DNA of 64,000 bases from NCBI RefSeq assembly GCF_965262965.1, contig NZ_OZ253573.1, positions 868,001 through 932,000 on the forward strand, given 5' to 3'. Of this stretch, positions 27,441 to 36,682 are shown piece by piece (within the stretch, counting starts at the first letter, position 1; every line of letters starts with the position of its first letter). The DNA comes from Poriferisodalis sp965262965 (GTDB lineage: Bacteria > Actinomycetota > Acidimicrobiia > Acidimicrobiales > Poriferisodalaceae). Below the pieces are notes generated by a model that was not told the origin of the DNA, did no database searches, and saw only the letters and a program-made list of their open reading frames with translations. The translations under genes were made by a program, and so were the position numbers.

Positions 27441-28613
27441 CTAGCGGCTGAGCAGGCTCTTGATCCGGTTGACGGCTGGGGTCCAGATCCACTCTGGCTG
27501 TGTGACTTGGTGGTGATTCTCGCCGGGCAGTTCCATGGGGTCGTAGTAGTTCTTGTCGGAGTTCTTGCGCATGTCCGTCGTCCGCTTGAGCACTTGCATG
27601 TGTGCGTAGGCGGTTCCCTTGTGGGTCCAGCCCTGCCGGTTGTAGTTCCAGTTGTCCGGTGCCAAGCGTTGCGCTGCTTCAAAGTACCGCAGTGCACGCT
27701 CACTGTCGCCTTCCGCTTCGAAGTGCAGCGCGAGCTTGAACGTCGGCTCCGCCAGCAGCGTGTCGTCGTCGACCGGCTTGCGGCGAGCGGCCAACTCCTC
27801 GTTTGACCAGACGAACTCGCTGTCCGCCCCTCGCTCGATCCAGTCGCGAGTTGCATGGGCAAACGCTTCGCTGCCGATGCGGACCTTGCCGAGTCCGAAC
27901 TTGATCGTGGTCTCGGACGGGTACACACCTTCGTTGCTGCGAACGATGCGCCCCTCCTCGTCGATCCATGCGGCCGACGGCACGTTGACCCAGCCGAACA
28001 ACGAGCTGATCCGGTGTGTCGGGTCGACAACGCACCGGTACGTCGGCGAGGACCGGTCGAACCACTTGCCGGCTGCGGCCTCGCCTCGTGAGTCTTGGGC
28101 CACACCGATCAGCTCGAATCGGTCGGAGCCGATCGAGGTGTAGAGCTCCTGCCAGACCGGCAGGTTGATCCGGCATCCTCACCAGGACGCCCAGGTGAAC
28201 AGCACCACCTTGCGACCGCGCAAGTCGGACAATCGCAGCGTGTCGCCGTCGCGCTCGCTCATCTCGAAGTCGGGAGCGAGCCCGGATTCCAGCCCGACTC
28301 GGCGGATTTCAGGCACCGAGCCGAGGCTCCACACGTCGCCGTCGCGCACATGCTTCTGGCCGATCTTGTCGGCAAAGGCCGAGTAGCAGAACCACACCCA
28401 GTCGTCGGCGTCAGCGATCCACGCTTCACGCTCGGCCGCAAACAGCGGCACACACAGCTCGCCGAGGCACACTCCTTCAGGTTTCATCTGCCAGCCAGTG
28501 GCTACCTTGAGCTCATCGAGCCGCACCCACAGAACCCGCGTCTCATCCGTCCGCTGGGAGACTTCGCTCGTCGTGTCGTTGGTGAGGATGATCACGGCTT
28601 GCCCCGGTTTCAA
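27441..28613 (-). CDS. Candidate selenoprotein: redoxin/TlpA-like protein with in-frame UGA, plus TPR-like tail
   Basis: The same minus-strand frame is open from about 28613 (TTG; GTG at 28595 is an alternative) to 27441 except for one TGA at 28181-28179. That codon falls in TWASW-(TGA)-GCRINLPVWQ. Redoxin/TlpA homologues have WASWCGCR or WASWCxxCR at this place, so the TGA replaces the attacking cysteine and gives a U-G-C motif (Sec ~145, Cys ~147). Coding quality is equal on both sides: a redoxin fold before (LRLSDLRGRKVVLF) and after (WVNVPSAAWIDEEGRIVRSN), then a helical TPR-like region (FKLALHFEAEGDSERALRYF) and a 390-residue total. A hairpin follows the TGA. The alternative is a Cys-to-stop mutation or a base error. 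It lies 14 bp after an HsaA-like gene, probably in its operon. Confidence 0.65.
28150..28175 (-). promoter_or_regulatory. Putative bacterial SECIS hairpin
   Basis: Beginning three bases after the TGA (28181-28179) the mRNA can fold into a 9-bp stem: TGCCGGATC pairs with GGTCTGGCA (two G-U pairs), closing an 8-base loop AACCTGCC. The loop starts 12 bases after the TGA, near the spacing of the fdhF SECIS apical loop. Sequence conservation of bacterial SECIS is weak, so this is supporting evidence only. Confidence 0.45.
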
Positions 28614-28626
28614 CCGACTCGCGCCA

Positions 28627-29793
28627 TTATGGAAGCCCGCCGCCGGGGTCCATGCCCAGGACCACACGTCCAAAGCTCTCGTAGCCGACATCGGAGACCA
28701 TGAGGTGCGACTGCACGGTGTAGATGTCGCGCAGGATGCGCTGCATGTGGTTCGCCAGCATGACCGCGCTGCCGCCGGCGTAGCGGAACAAACCGCTGAC
28801 CACCTCGGTCGCCTCATCGGTGCACCACACCGCGACGGCCTGGGCTTCGGTGACGAGCGCCGGATCGGGCGGGCCGGCCGCGGCTGAGTCGAACATGCGC
28901 TCAAGCACCTCGGCCATGCCTGCGGCACAGGCGTTCATCCGGATGGTGCCCTGGCCGATGGCCCGCTGGAACACCTGCCGGTCGGCGATGCTTGTTCCGC
29001 CGAGGTAGCCCCGCTTCTTCTCGATCGCGGCGTCGCGCATGGTCTGCAGCGCCAGCCGGCCGAGGGCGTAGGCGAAGCTGCCGTGCTCGTTCACGACGTA
29101 TGCGGGAAGCCCGAGCCGATGCAGCGTTCCTCCCCGCATCTGCTCGGCCGCGAGCAAGTCGGTTGCGAATCGGTCGGGGACGAAGACGTCGTCCAGCTCG
29201 TAGTCGCCGCTGCCGGTTCCCCGCATGCCCAGGGTGTGCCAGTTGTCGTGCAGGATGACCTCGCTGGTGGGCACGAGCGCCCTGATCAGCGGCGGCCCGT
29301 CGCAGAACACCGGCACCATCACCCAGTCGGAATGCTCGACACCACTGCCCCACGCCCACCGGCCTGACACCCGGTAGCCCCCGTCGGCCCTTCGGGCCAT
29401 CCCGCCAGGCCGCAACGCCCCAGCCATGAACGGGAAGCCATCGGCAAGGACCTCCTCGACGGATGCATCTGGCAGCTGAGCCAAGGTGGCGCCGGACACG
29501 GCCGCAGTGATGAACATGCACCACGCTGCGGCCGGATCGATCATCACAACCGCTTCGATGACGTCCATTTGGACGACGGGATGGGCTTCAGCGCCGCCCA
29601 CCTCGCGGGGAGTCTTGAGCATGAACAGCCCCGAGGAGCGCAACGCCTCGACCGACATCGGCGACAGCCGCCGCTCTTGCTCGGATTCGTCCCGGCCCGC
29701 TGCAAGTGCATCAGCGACGCTCGCGACGGCATCGAGCAGGTACGACCGATTGGCCTCCCGGTCAGCCGGGAATCGGTTCTCGTAGGTACTCAT
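28627..29793 (-). CDS. Acyl-CoA dehydrogenase-fold flavin monooxygenase (HsaA-like)
   Basis: A 388-residue protein of the acyl-CoA-dehydrogenase fold group that includes HsaA and other flavin-dependent aromatic hydroxylases. Visible are LFMLKTPREVGG, the middle-domain VSGRWAWGSGVEHSDW, NWHTLGMRGTGSGDYEL and the C-terminal YTVQSHLMVSDVGYESF. Such proteins use reduced flavin from a partner reductase to hydroxylate phenols. It begins seven bases after a VOC dioxygenase gene, so hydroxylation followed by ring cleavage is a reasonable inference. A relative is at 31986. Confidence 0.85.
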   Translation of the reverse strand: MSTYENRFPADREANRSYLLDAVASVADALAAGRDESEQERRLSPMSVEALRSSGLFMLKTPREVGGAEAHPVVQMDVIEAVVMIDPAAAWCMFITAAVSGATLAQLPDASVEEVLADGFPFMAGALRPGGMARRADGGYRVSGRWAWGSGVEHSDWVMVPVFCDGPPLIRALVPTSEVILHDNWHTLGMRGTGSGDYELDDVFVPDRFATDLLAAEQMRGGTLHRLGLPAYVVNEHGSFAYALGRLALQTMRDAAIEKKRGYLGGTSIADRQVFQRAIGQGTIRMNACAAGMAEVLERMFDSAAAGPPDPALVTEAQAVAVWCTDEATEVVSGLFRYAGGSAVMLANHMQRILRDIYTVQSHLMVSDVGYESFGRVVLGMDPGGGLP

Positions 29794-29800
29794 CGCCTGC

Positions 29801-31030
29801 TCAGAGTGCGTCGACGATGTGGCGCACCTCGCTCAAGTCCCGCGACAGCAGTGACGCGCGGATCTCTTCGGACTGGCCGGCGAACTTGGGGTCGCACTGG
29901 GGACCGTTGAGGTTGTGGACACCGGATTCCTCGACGGTCGGGCCCCATTGGTTGCCGCCGTTGTGGCCCATCTGCGCCGGATCGGTCATGTCGATCGTGT
30001 TGGGCCCGAAGCTGGCATCCACCCGGTCGCCGTCGCACATGTGCTCGTGAACATGCCCGTAGGGGTCATGCCAGTAGTCGTAGATCTGCGAGCCGTACAC
30101 GTGACGGCCCACACCCCACGCCAGCGAATAGGGCGCTCCCTGCGTCGCTCGCTCCCGGAAGTGCATGTGCCCCCGGAAGACGTCATCCATGCTGAACACC
30201 TCGAATGCGGCGTGGCTGAACTGGGCTGCGGGGGTGCCATCCATCAACGGCAGCACGAGGATGCTGTGGTGATCGGTTTCGGCAGCACCACGGTCCATCC
30301 GCATGAACTGGAACATCACATCGGAGCCAGTCGCCTTGATCAACTCCACCAGCGGCGGCGGGAAGTGCTCTTCTGCGCCGGGCGGGATGATCATGCGGGC
30401 CGCGTCGCTCACCAGCATTCCGAAGGTGTCCGCCAGGAATTTCATGAAGGCCTGGTGCGCTCCTGGAGGCACGGCGGCTACCACGTGGCCGAGCCGGTAC
30501 ACCTCGGGCGAGCCGGGGTCCTTCTGAATCGGATAGCGATTGCCGCCCACGTCCTGTTCGACACCTACTCGTTCATCCACGCCGGCGTGGTTGTAGGTAT
30601 GGCGGCCGCGCCGAGATGCGAGCGGTTCGGCCTGCTGGCCATGCACGGCCTCGAGCACGAACCCGGAGATCGGCTCGACGAAGTGGACTCGCTTGCCGCC
30701 GCCAAGCTGGCCCTCGACGCCGTCGATGTCGTGCAACGGCGAGCAGCCAAGCACCGCACCGGCCAATGCAGCCAGGTCATCCTCAGTGTCCACTTGAAAC
30801 GCAAAGCCGATGAACTTCGCCGGGCCCCGATGGACCACGTGCAGGAACGGCATCGGTTCGAGGCCCCGCGAGATGAGCACGTCGTCGTCGCGGTGGGCCA
30901 CAACGAGCCCGAAGTCGTTGACGAAGGTCTCCATGGCGTCGAGATCGGGAGCCGAGAATCGGATGTACGCGACATCGGCTGCCTTCACAATCGGCGCCGC
31001 TGTCTCGGGACGTGTCGCGGTGTCAGCCAT
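29801..31030 (-). CDS. VOC-family extradiol dioxygenase-like protein
   Basis: A 409-residue protein with two VOC modules: N-terminal (~16-135, ADVAYIRFSAPDLDAMETFV) and C-terminal (~170-330). The likely iron ligands are His in GHVVAAVP, His in FSHAAFEVF and Glu in HVHEHMCDGD of the second module. It resembles type I extradiol dioxygenases that cut substituted catechols. It is first in a run with the HsaA-like oxygenase and the candidate selenoprotein, separated by 7 and 14 bp. The C-terminal ~80 residues extend beyond the usual fold. Confidence 0.8.
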   Translation of the reverse strand: MADTATRPETAAPIVKAADVAYIRFSAPDLDAMETFVNDFGLVVAHRDDDVLISRGLEPMPFLHVVHRGPAKFIGFAFQVDTEDDLAALAGAVLGCSPLHDIDGVEGQLGGGKRVHFVEPISGFVLEAVHGQQAEPLASRRGRHTYNHAGVDERVGVEQDVGGNRYPIQKDPGSPEVYRLGHVVAAVPPGAHQAFMKFLADTFGMLVSDAARMIIPPGAEEHFPPPLVELIKATGSDVMFQFMRMDRGAAETDHHSILVLPLMDGTPAAQFSHAAFEVFSMDDVFRGHMHFRERATQGAPYSLAWGVGRHVYGSQIYDYWHDPYGHVHEHMCDGDRVDASFGPNTIDMTDPAQMGHNGGNQWGPTVEESGVHNLNGPQCDPKFAGQSEEIRASLLSRDLSEVRHIVDAL

Positions 31031-31132
31031 GTCGCCTCCTGTCGAGCGCCAGTACGGTAACCCAGCAGCCGAGCCCCGTCCGTTGCGATCGCGACATGGC
31101 GTCGGGCCGCACAGATGAGGAAGGTGATCTCG

Positions 31133-31912
31133 ATGGATCTGGGCCTGGCCGGTCGATCAGCGATCCTGATGGCGTCCAGCCGGGGACTGGGTCGAGCATG
31201 TGCTCACAGCGCGGCCCGCGAGGGCGTGAACGTCGTCATCAACGGCCGCACAGCGGAAGATGTGCACGCGACTGCGGACGACATCGCCTCGACCCACGGC
31301 GTGCGTGCGCAGGCGGTTGTGGGAGACGCCACCGAGGCCGACGTCCAAGATCAACTGCTGGCCGCATGTCCCGAGCCCGATATCGTGCTGCTCAACGGCG
31401 GCGGCCCGCCGCTCACCGGCTTCGGGGACATCGAGCCCGAGCAATGGCAGGACGCGGCACAGCGCCTGCTGATCTCCCCGCTGGTCTTCGTCCGACGGGT
31501 GGTATCCGGCATGCAGGAACGGGGCTTCGGCCGCATCGTCACCATCACGTCCGCAATGGTGAAGGCGCCCAACCCTGCGCTGAGCCTGTCAGCGGGCCCT
31601 CGGCTCGGCCTGACAGCGGTGCTCAAGGCCCTGTCCAAAGAAGTGGTCAAGGACAACGTGACGATCAACCAGCTACTGCCCGAACGCTTCGACACCGAGC
31701 GCCAGCTGTACATGGCCAACATCCAGATGGAGCGCCGGGGCATCACCTACGAGGAGGCACGCGCCGAGCAGGAGGCAACGATCAACGCCGGACGGCTGGG
31801 GCGGCCCGAGGAATTCGGCGACGCCTTCGCCTTCATGTGCTCGGCCCAGGCCGGCTACATCAGCGGCCAGAGCCTGCAGCTTGACGGCGGGAGCTACGGC
31901 GGCGTCTTTTGA
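31133..31912 (+). CDS. Atypical SDR lacking the Tyr-x-x-x-Lys pair
   Basis: A 259-residue SDR-fold protein. The nucleotide loop is ASSRGLG (~14-20), and NGGGPP replaces NNAG. The catalytic Ser is in ITSAMVKAP, but the position of YxxxK reads LSLSAGPRLG, so the usual Tyr is absent. A recognised SDR subgroup with NxGGPP and VKxPxPxLxLS has this form; its chemistry is not established. The start at 31133 is chosen over 31115 because GGAAGGTG precedes it. It is divergent from the VOC gene at 31030. Confidence 0.82.
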   Translation: MDLGLAGRSAILMASSRGLGRACAHSAAREGVNVVINGRTAEDVHATADDIASTHGVRAQAVVGDATEADVQDQLLAACPEPDIVLLNGGGPPLTGFGDIEPEQWQDAAQRLLISPLVFVRRVVSGMQERGFGRIVTITSAMVKAPNPALSLSAGPRLGLTAVLKALSKEVVKDNVTINQLLPERFDTERQLYMANIQMERRGITYEEARAEQEATINAGRLGRPEEFGDAFAFMCSAQAGYISGQSLQLDGGSYGGVF

Positions 31913-31985
31913 GGCTGTCGTTCTCCAACTCGTCGGTGCGCATGCCCGACCCAATCGAGCTACGCAACGACACGAACGCCAGCAA

Positions 31986-33140
31986 TCAGATCAACGGCGT
32001 CGTCGGTTTCAATCCGAGCAGGGAACGGCCCATCTGCTCGCGGCACATGTCCGACTCGAAGAACGCGTGCGTCGCCAGCATGTTGATGTCCCGGAAGAAC
32101 CGCTGCACGGGCGAGTCGTCGGCGAAATTGGACGTGCCCGAGTGGTGGATGATGTCGTTCACTGATCGACGGCAGTGATCCACGACAAAGCCCGCTTGCG
32201 CCTTGAATCGGATGCGATCCGACAGGCTGAATGTGTGGCCCCCCGAGGCCAGCTCAATGGTCTCTCGGACCTGATCAGCCACCAGCCGTTCCGCGACGAG
32301 CGCCGCTGCGGCAGCCTCGCCGAGCTGAGCGTGCGCCAACTTGTCGTCCGCCACCACGGTGCGCGAGTGGGTTCGCACCCGCTTCCTGACGATGTGCTCG
32401 AAGGCATTGGCCGCGCCTCGCAGCCCGCCAGAGAACACCGGCATGGCTTCGCAATAGATGAACGGCATGAGCGGCAGCAGGTACATCGGATCGTCGTGCA
32501 GCCGTGCTCCCGGCGTGTCGCCGGTGACAAAGTCCAAGAGCCGCAGCACCCGGTGCTCGGGGATGAAGACGTCGTGAATCTCGAAGTCGTTGCTGCCCGT
32601 GCCCGACATCGCGGCCATGTGCCAACTGTCGACGAGTGTGGTCTCTTCCGCACGCATCGCCACGATGTAGATCTCGCCGTCGGTGCCCCGGCCGCCGGTA
32701 CATACCCAGTCCGCGTGGACGATTCCCGTGCCCCACGGTGAGCGTCCCGAGGCGATGACACCGCCATCAGTCGGCTCGATGCGGATCGTGGGAGCCGTGG
32801 TGACCGGGATGAGGGCGTAGTTCTTGCCATCGAAGAACTCTTCTTGGGCCTTTTCGGAGAACTTCAGCGCCATCCAGTTGTGGCCGCTGTAGAAGGCCAG
32901 GATCCAGCCGGTGGACATGCACGCGGCGCTGATGATCTCCACGACTTCACGATGGGTGTGCAGCGAGCCTTGCAAGCCGCCCCAGCGCCGGGGCACGAGA
33001 ATCGAGATGAGTTCGGCATCGATGAGTTCGCGAATCGTCTCGTCGGGGGGCCGGCGCATGGCCTCCGCATCGGCCGCACGCTCTGCGATGACGGGGGCCA
33101 GGTCGCGTGCCCGGCCGACGAGTTCGGCGTGGTCTGACAT
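31986..33140 (-). CDS. Acyl-CoA dehydrogenase-fold flavin monooxygenase (HsaA-like), second copy
   Basis: A 384-residue relative of the gene at 28627. It shows LVPRRWGGLQGSLHTHREVV, ASGRSPWGTGIVHADW, SWHMAAMSGTGSNDFEI and VDHCRRSVNDIIHHSGTSNF. The role is probably two-component hydroxylation of an aromatic or polycyclic substrate with reduced flavin. The ATG at 33140 is preferred to 33212, whose extra 24 residues are Arg/Pro-rich and lie in the gap after the carotenoid oxygenase. It converges on the atypical SDR. Confidence 0.84.
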   Translation of the reverse strand: MSDHAELVGRARDLAPVIAERAADAEAMRRPPDETIRELIDAELISILVPRRWGGLQGSLHTHREVVEIISAACMSTGWILAFYSGHNWMALKFSEKAQEEFFDGKNYALIPVTTAPTIRIEPTDGGVIASGRSPWGTGIVHADWVCTGGRGTDGEIYIVAMRAEETTLVDSWHMAAMSGTGSNDFEIHDVFIPEHRVLRLLDFVTGDTPGARLHDDPMYLLPLMPFIYCEAMPVFSGGLRGAANAFEHIVRKRVRTHSRTVVADDKLAHAQLGEAAAAALVAERLVADQVRETIELASGGHTFSLSDRIRFKAQAGFVVDHCRRSVNDIIHHSGTSNFADDSPVQRFFRDINMLATHAFFESDMCREQMGRSLLGLKPTTPLI

Positions 33141-33162
33141 CAGCCCTGTCGCCGCCAGGTGC

Positions 33163-34572
33163 TCAGGTCGCCTCGGGCGGAGCGACGGCCGCGTCGGGCA
33201 CCCAGTTGCCATGGAAGCCGTAGGGCACCCGCTGCGGCAGCGGTACCCGGGCTACAGGAGCACGGCCGAGATCCCGAGCATCGAGGATGACCATCTCGCT
33301 GCCGTTGCTTGTCTCGTCGTAGACAAACGAAATCAGCCAGCCGTCGTCCTCGGCGGTCCCGTCGGGATCGGGAACGAAGACCGCCTCGCCGCTCCCCCGG
33401 CCGGGGCCGTGATCGTGAAACGCAGCGATGCCGGTGTCGTAGTCGATCTTGAAGTTGGCGCCGGGAATGAGACCGTCGCCCACGCCGACCGTGTAGCCGA
33501 AGCGGTGCTTTCGGGCGTTTCGATCGCCCCGTACTTGGGGGAATTCGTGGAACCGGTCGTCGACCCGTTGCTCCGACACCTGGCGGCTCACCGGGTCGAC
33601 GATCCAGCGGTCGAGCGTCGGCTTGGAATCGCCCGCCGGACCTAGCAGATCCCGGTCGAACATCTTGTCGTAGCGGCACAGGTCGAGCACCACGCGCCCG
33701 TCGTCGTCCTCGTAGGCATTGAGCGGGTGGAAGACGTAGCAGAGCCCGACGTCGCACCAGATGATCTCGTCGGCTGTGCCATCGCGGGGCAGCAGTCCAA
33801 CACGGGCGCCGTAGTCGGGATCCCACCGGAACGGGAACGACGACTTCCCGCTCAGAGCGATGTCGAGGTCGACCGTGACGGACAGGTCGTAGACGACGGC
33901 GTAGTTCTCGGTGAGGGACATGTCGTGGATCATCGACATGCCGGGCAATGGAATGTCCACCGTCTTGCGGACCTGGCCGTCCGTGCCGACCACGACGTAC
34001 TCGATGTGGTCCAGCAAGTCCTGCCACGCATAGCAGATGGCGTGCATCTCGCCCGTGGCGGGATCCACTTTGGGATGAGCGGTGAAGCCGGTCTGCAGCG
34101 TCCCGAAGAAGTCGTTGCGGCACACCGTGTCCAGTTCGTAGCCGAGCTCGGCCGGCAGGGCTCCTGCCTCGACGAGCGCCCAGGTGGTTCCGGCATAGCC
34201 GCCGACGCTGGTGTTCGGCGAGAAGTCGAGGCCACGGCTGGGTCCGGGGACTGGAGGCTCGCCGAACGTCTCGGTGACTTCGTGACCGCGGACCCAGCGG
34301 TTGCGATACCACTCGGCGCGGCCGCCTCGCAGCCGCACGCCGTGCACCATGCCAGTGCCGGTGAACCAGTGGCTTGTGGCGGCATCGGTCGGCACCACCG
34401 GGTTTGGGCCATTTCGCAAGTAACGGCCCTCGAAGGCGGCGGGTATTTCCCCAATCACCTCGAGGTCGAACGCAGTGAGCTCTTCGGTCACACGAGCAAA
34501 GTTGCCCTCCGTGTAGTTGTTCTGTGGCATTGCCTCGGCAGTGATCTCGGCAGTCTCGGCGGTGTCGGTCAT
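33163..34572 (-). CDS. Carotenoid cleavage oxygenase family protein
   Basis: A 469-residue seven-bladed propeller oxygenase of the RPE65/carotenoid/lignostilbene dioxygenase family. Visible are GRYLRNGPNPVVP, HWFTGTGMVHGVRL, the His segments HPKVDPATGEMHAICY, SMIHDMSLTENYAV and CYVFHPLNAYED, and the C-terminal PYGFHGNWVPD. Four His hold the iron. It would cleave an alkene bond in a carotenoid or a stilbene. Its ATG overlaps the stop of the upstream gene (TGATG), so the two are translationally coupled. Confidence 0.9.
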   Translation of the reverse strand: MTDTAETAEITAEAMPQNNYTEGNFARVTEELTAFDLEVIGEIPAAFEGRYLRNGPNPVVPTDAATSHWFTGTGMVHGVRLRGGRAEWYRNRWVRGHEVTETFGEPPVPGPSRGLDFSPNTSVGGYAGTTWALVEAGALPAELGYELDTVCRNDFFGTLQTGFTAHPKVDPATGEMHAICYAWQDLLDHIEYVVVGTDGQVRKTVDIPLPGMSMIHDMSLTENYAVVYDLSVTVDLDIALSGKSSFPFRWDPDYGARVGLLPRDGTADEIIWCDVGLCYVFHPLNAYEDDDGRVVLDLCRYDKMFDRDLLGPAGDSKPTLDRWIVDPVSRQVSEQRVDDRFHEFPQVRGDRNARKHRFGYTVGVGDGLIPGANFKIDYDTGIAAFHDHGPGRGSGEAVFVPDPDGTAEDDGWLISFVYDETSNGSEMVILDARDLGRAPVARVPLPQRVPYGFHGNWVPDAAVAPPEAT

Positions 34573-36038
34573 CAGGGACTCCCCGGTTTGCCGCCAGCCA
34601 GATCGACGTACCGGCCTATGACGTTGCGTGTCACCGTAGCCACGTCATCGTGCTCGAGGCCATAGGCCCAGTCGGTGCAGCCCGTTGTGAAGACCTCGCC
34701 GAAGCCCCGCCGGAACCAGCCCATCACAGCTGCCCCATGTGCGAAGCGTTCCCGGTTCTCAGGCGTGTCGCCGCCGCCGAGGCGCTCAGTCACCCAGTTG
34801 AGTTCTCCGACGTAGCTGTCGGGCAGCCCTGGCGGTGCCTCGGAGGTCTCCCACAGGTGGGCAGGCGCGGTGCCCAGCACCTCGAAATTCGCCGGGGTGC
34901 CTCCGGTTCCGGTGCTGACCGGCAGCCCGTCGACCAGGGCCAGCTCGCAGCCGTCGCATTCGTAGCCGACGACGACGGGTTCTGCGCCCACTACGTCGCC
35001 AGCTATCAGCCGCAGACCGTCGAAGGCCCAGTGACCGGGTCGCCAGATGGTGTAGCCGCCAGTGCCCTTGGGGGCGCTGCGGCAATGGGCATAGCCGCCC
35101 CGGGTGAAGCTGACTCCCGTCATCTCGGATTCAGGCCGGCCAGTGAGCGGGTCGCTCCACATGGTGGACACCGTGTGCTCGGCGTCGGTTCCCATCACCG
35201 GATCGAGTCGGAAGTCGAGCTTGTAGCCGATCACCCGGTCTTTGTCGCCGAAGCGGACCTGCCAGAACGAGGTGTTGCCCGAGAAGAAGGCAACTGCACC
35301 GCCTGTCTCGACCCAATTCTCGACATGGTTGCGCATCTCGGCCGACCAGTATTCGTCGTGCCCGACGCTCAAGTAGAGGCGGCGTCCTTCGAGCAGGTCC
35401 GGTCGTAGGTGCAGGTCGCCGCTGGTCGCGTAGTCGAGTTCGACACCGTTGCGCTCAGCCCAGCTGACGAAGAGCCGTTCCCAGTTCGCCCACCCCGCGG
35501 CGGCAGACCAGAAGGAGTAGTTGTCGAAGTAGTCGTCGAAATCAGTGCGGGGCAGCTCGGCAAAGCGGGCAACGCGGTAGCGGTGCGGGTCGGGCTTGTC
35601 CAGGAAGCCGCGTGGCAGCGGGCGCTGCTGGGAGGACACGTGGCCGCCGGTGTAGAAGCTCGGCCCGCCCCAGTCGTTGTAAGCCGCCCAGGTCGAGGTC
35701 GACAGCACGAGCAGGGTCTCGCCCGGCTCGGTTGCCCGCACGACGAAGAACGCCTCTGCCATCTCGCCGTCGGGGCCGTGCAGGCGAACGAGATGGAAGC
35801 CCGGCTGCCATGCCGGGTCGATCTCGAGCTGCAGCGTCGGGATCCAGCCGCAGCCCTCGGTGGCGCAGTCGTCGGGGACCGGCTGCTCTGCGGTCGGCAC
35901 TTCCCATGATCCGACGAGATGGTCGGCGGCGCCGATCCGCAGCACCTCCACACAGCATGAGCCGCCGGTGGCGCTGATCATCAGGTCGACGGTGTCCCCC
36001 GCCACGCCGCTGTGCGGCCAGCAATAGCCCGCAATCAT
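34572..36038 (-). CDS. N,N-dimethylformamidase beta-subunit-like protein
   Basis: A 488-residue protein resembling the large subunit C-terminal domain of N,N-dimethylformamidase. It shows LLVLSTSTWAAYNDWGG, LDYATSGDLHLRP, YLSVGHDEYWSAEMR and GAVAFFSGNTSFWQVRF. In that family Tyr and Glu residues of such segments hold a mononuclear iron; the exact ligands cannot be assigned here. It may hydrolyse an amide. The N-terminal ~90 residues look like a beta-sandwich (VDLMISATGGSCCVEVLRIG). The start at 36038 is taken where the conserved sequence begins; no strong ribosome site is visible. It is coupled by TGATG overlap to the carotenoid oxygenase. Confidence 0.8.
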   Translation of the reverse strand: MIAGYCWPHSGVAGDTVDLMISATGGSCCVEVLRIGAADHLVGSWEVPTAEQPVPDDCATEGCGWIPTLQLEIDPAWQPGFHLVRLHGPDGEMAEAFFVVRATEPGETLLVLSTSTWAAYNDWGGPSFYTGGHVSSQQRPLPRGFLDKPDPHRYRVARFAELPRTDFDDYFDNYSFWSAAAGWANWERLFVSWAERNGVELDYATSGDLHLRPDLLEGRRLYLSVGHDEYWSAEMRNHVENWVETGGAVAFFSGNTSFWQVRFGDKDRVIGYKLDFRLDPVMGTDAEHTVSTMWSDPLTGRPESEMTGVSFTRGGYAHCRSAPKGTGGYTIWRPGHWAFDGLRLIAGDVVGAEPVVVGYECDGCELALVDGLPVSTGTGGTPANFEVLGTAPAHLWETSEAPPGLPDSYVGELNWVTERLGGGDTPENRERFAHGAAVMGWFRRGFGEVFTTGCTDWAYGLEHDDVATVTRNVIGRYVDLAGGKPGSP

Positions 36039-36102
36039 GCGGCGACCGTAGTTGCCTCGCCGCTTGGGCAGCTCTGACGTCTGTGCCTTTCCGCCAATGC
36101 TC

Positions 36103-36630
36103 TTAGGCCGTTTCGAGTTCGGCAAAGACGTCTGCTGGGTCCGCGTCGGGCGGTGCGAGGCAGCGCAGGCGAGCGGTGAAGCCGATGTAGTCCCACATGA
36201 GGTGCGCACCGTCGCGCCAGCGGCGTATCTCGATCGGACCGGTGCCGATGTCGAGACCATACGGCCGCAACACGTGGACGTCGTCCTCGAAGCTGGCGAT
36301 CACGTGGATCTCGACCGACTTGTCGAACTCGGCTACGTCATGGACACCGTTGCGCAGCGTCCCGTCGCAGCGCATGTCGTGGACGATGCCGGCGCCGGTC
36401 ACGACCACCCGGTTGCCGGCTTGTTCGATGCGCTGCACGCGACCGAGTGCGGGATGGTCGGGCTGGATGGCGCCGTCTGCGATCACCTCGATGATCCGCC
36501 AGAAGCCCCGCATGTCCGGTGCGCCTTCGCACAGTGGCTCGGTGCAACCCGCCAGGACCGGCGGCGGCCACTGCGTCCAGCCGCCAGTCGGCGTGTAAGC
36601 GACAGGGATAGAGTCGGCGGTCGCTGTCAT
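36103..36630 (-). CDS. Conserved protein of unknown function, partner of the MBL gene
   Basis: A 175-residue cytosolic-looking protein that matches, over its whole length, residues ~1-155 of the macrodomain fusion at 14047. Shared signatures are SIPVAYTPxGG, PVLAGCxEP, HVQRIEQAG-like (RVQRIEQAGNRVVVTG), IVHDMRCDG, GVHDVAEFDKS and RRWRDGxHxMW. The fold is probably an eight-strand beta barrel, judging from alternating strand and turn pattern. It lies 52 bp after the full-length MBL gene on the same strand. AGGAG precedes the ATG. The function is not known. Confidence 0.78.
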   Translation of the reverse strand: MTATADSIPVAYTPTGGWTQWPPPVLAGCTEPLCEGAPDMRGFWRIIEVIADGAIQPDHPALGRVQRIEQAGNRVVVTGAGIVHDMRCDGTLRNGVHDVAEFDKSVEIHVIASFEDDVHVLRPYGLDIGTGPIEIRRWRDGAHLMWDYIGFTARLRCLAPPDADPADVFAELETA

Positions 36631-36682
36631 GGGGCTCCTGTCACTGGCAGGTCGGCGAGCGTATGGGTCGGAGTTGGGTGGC

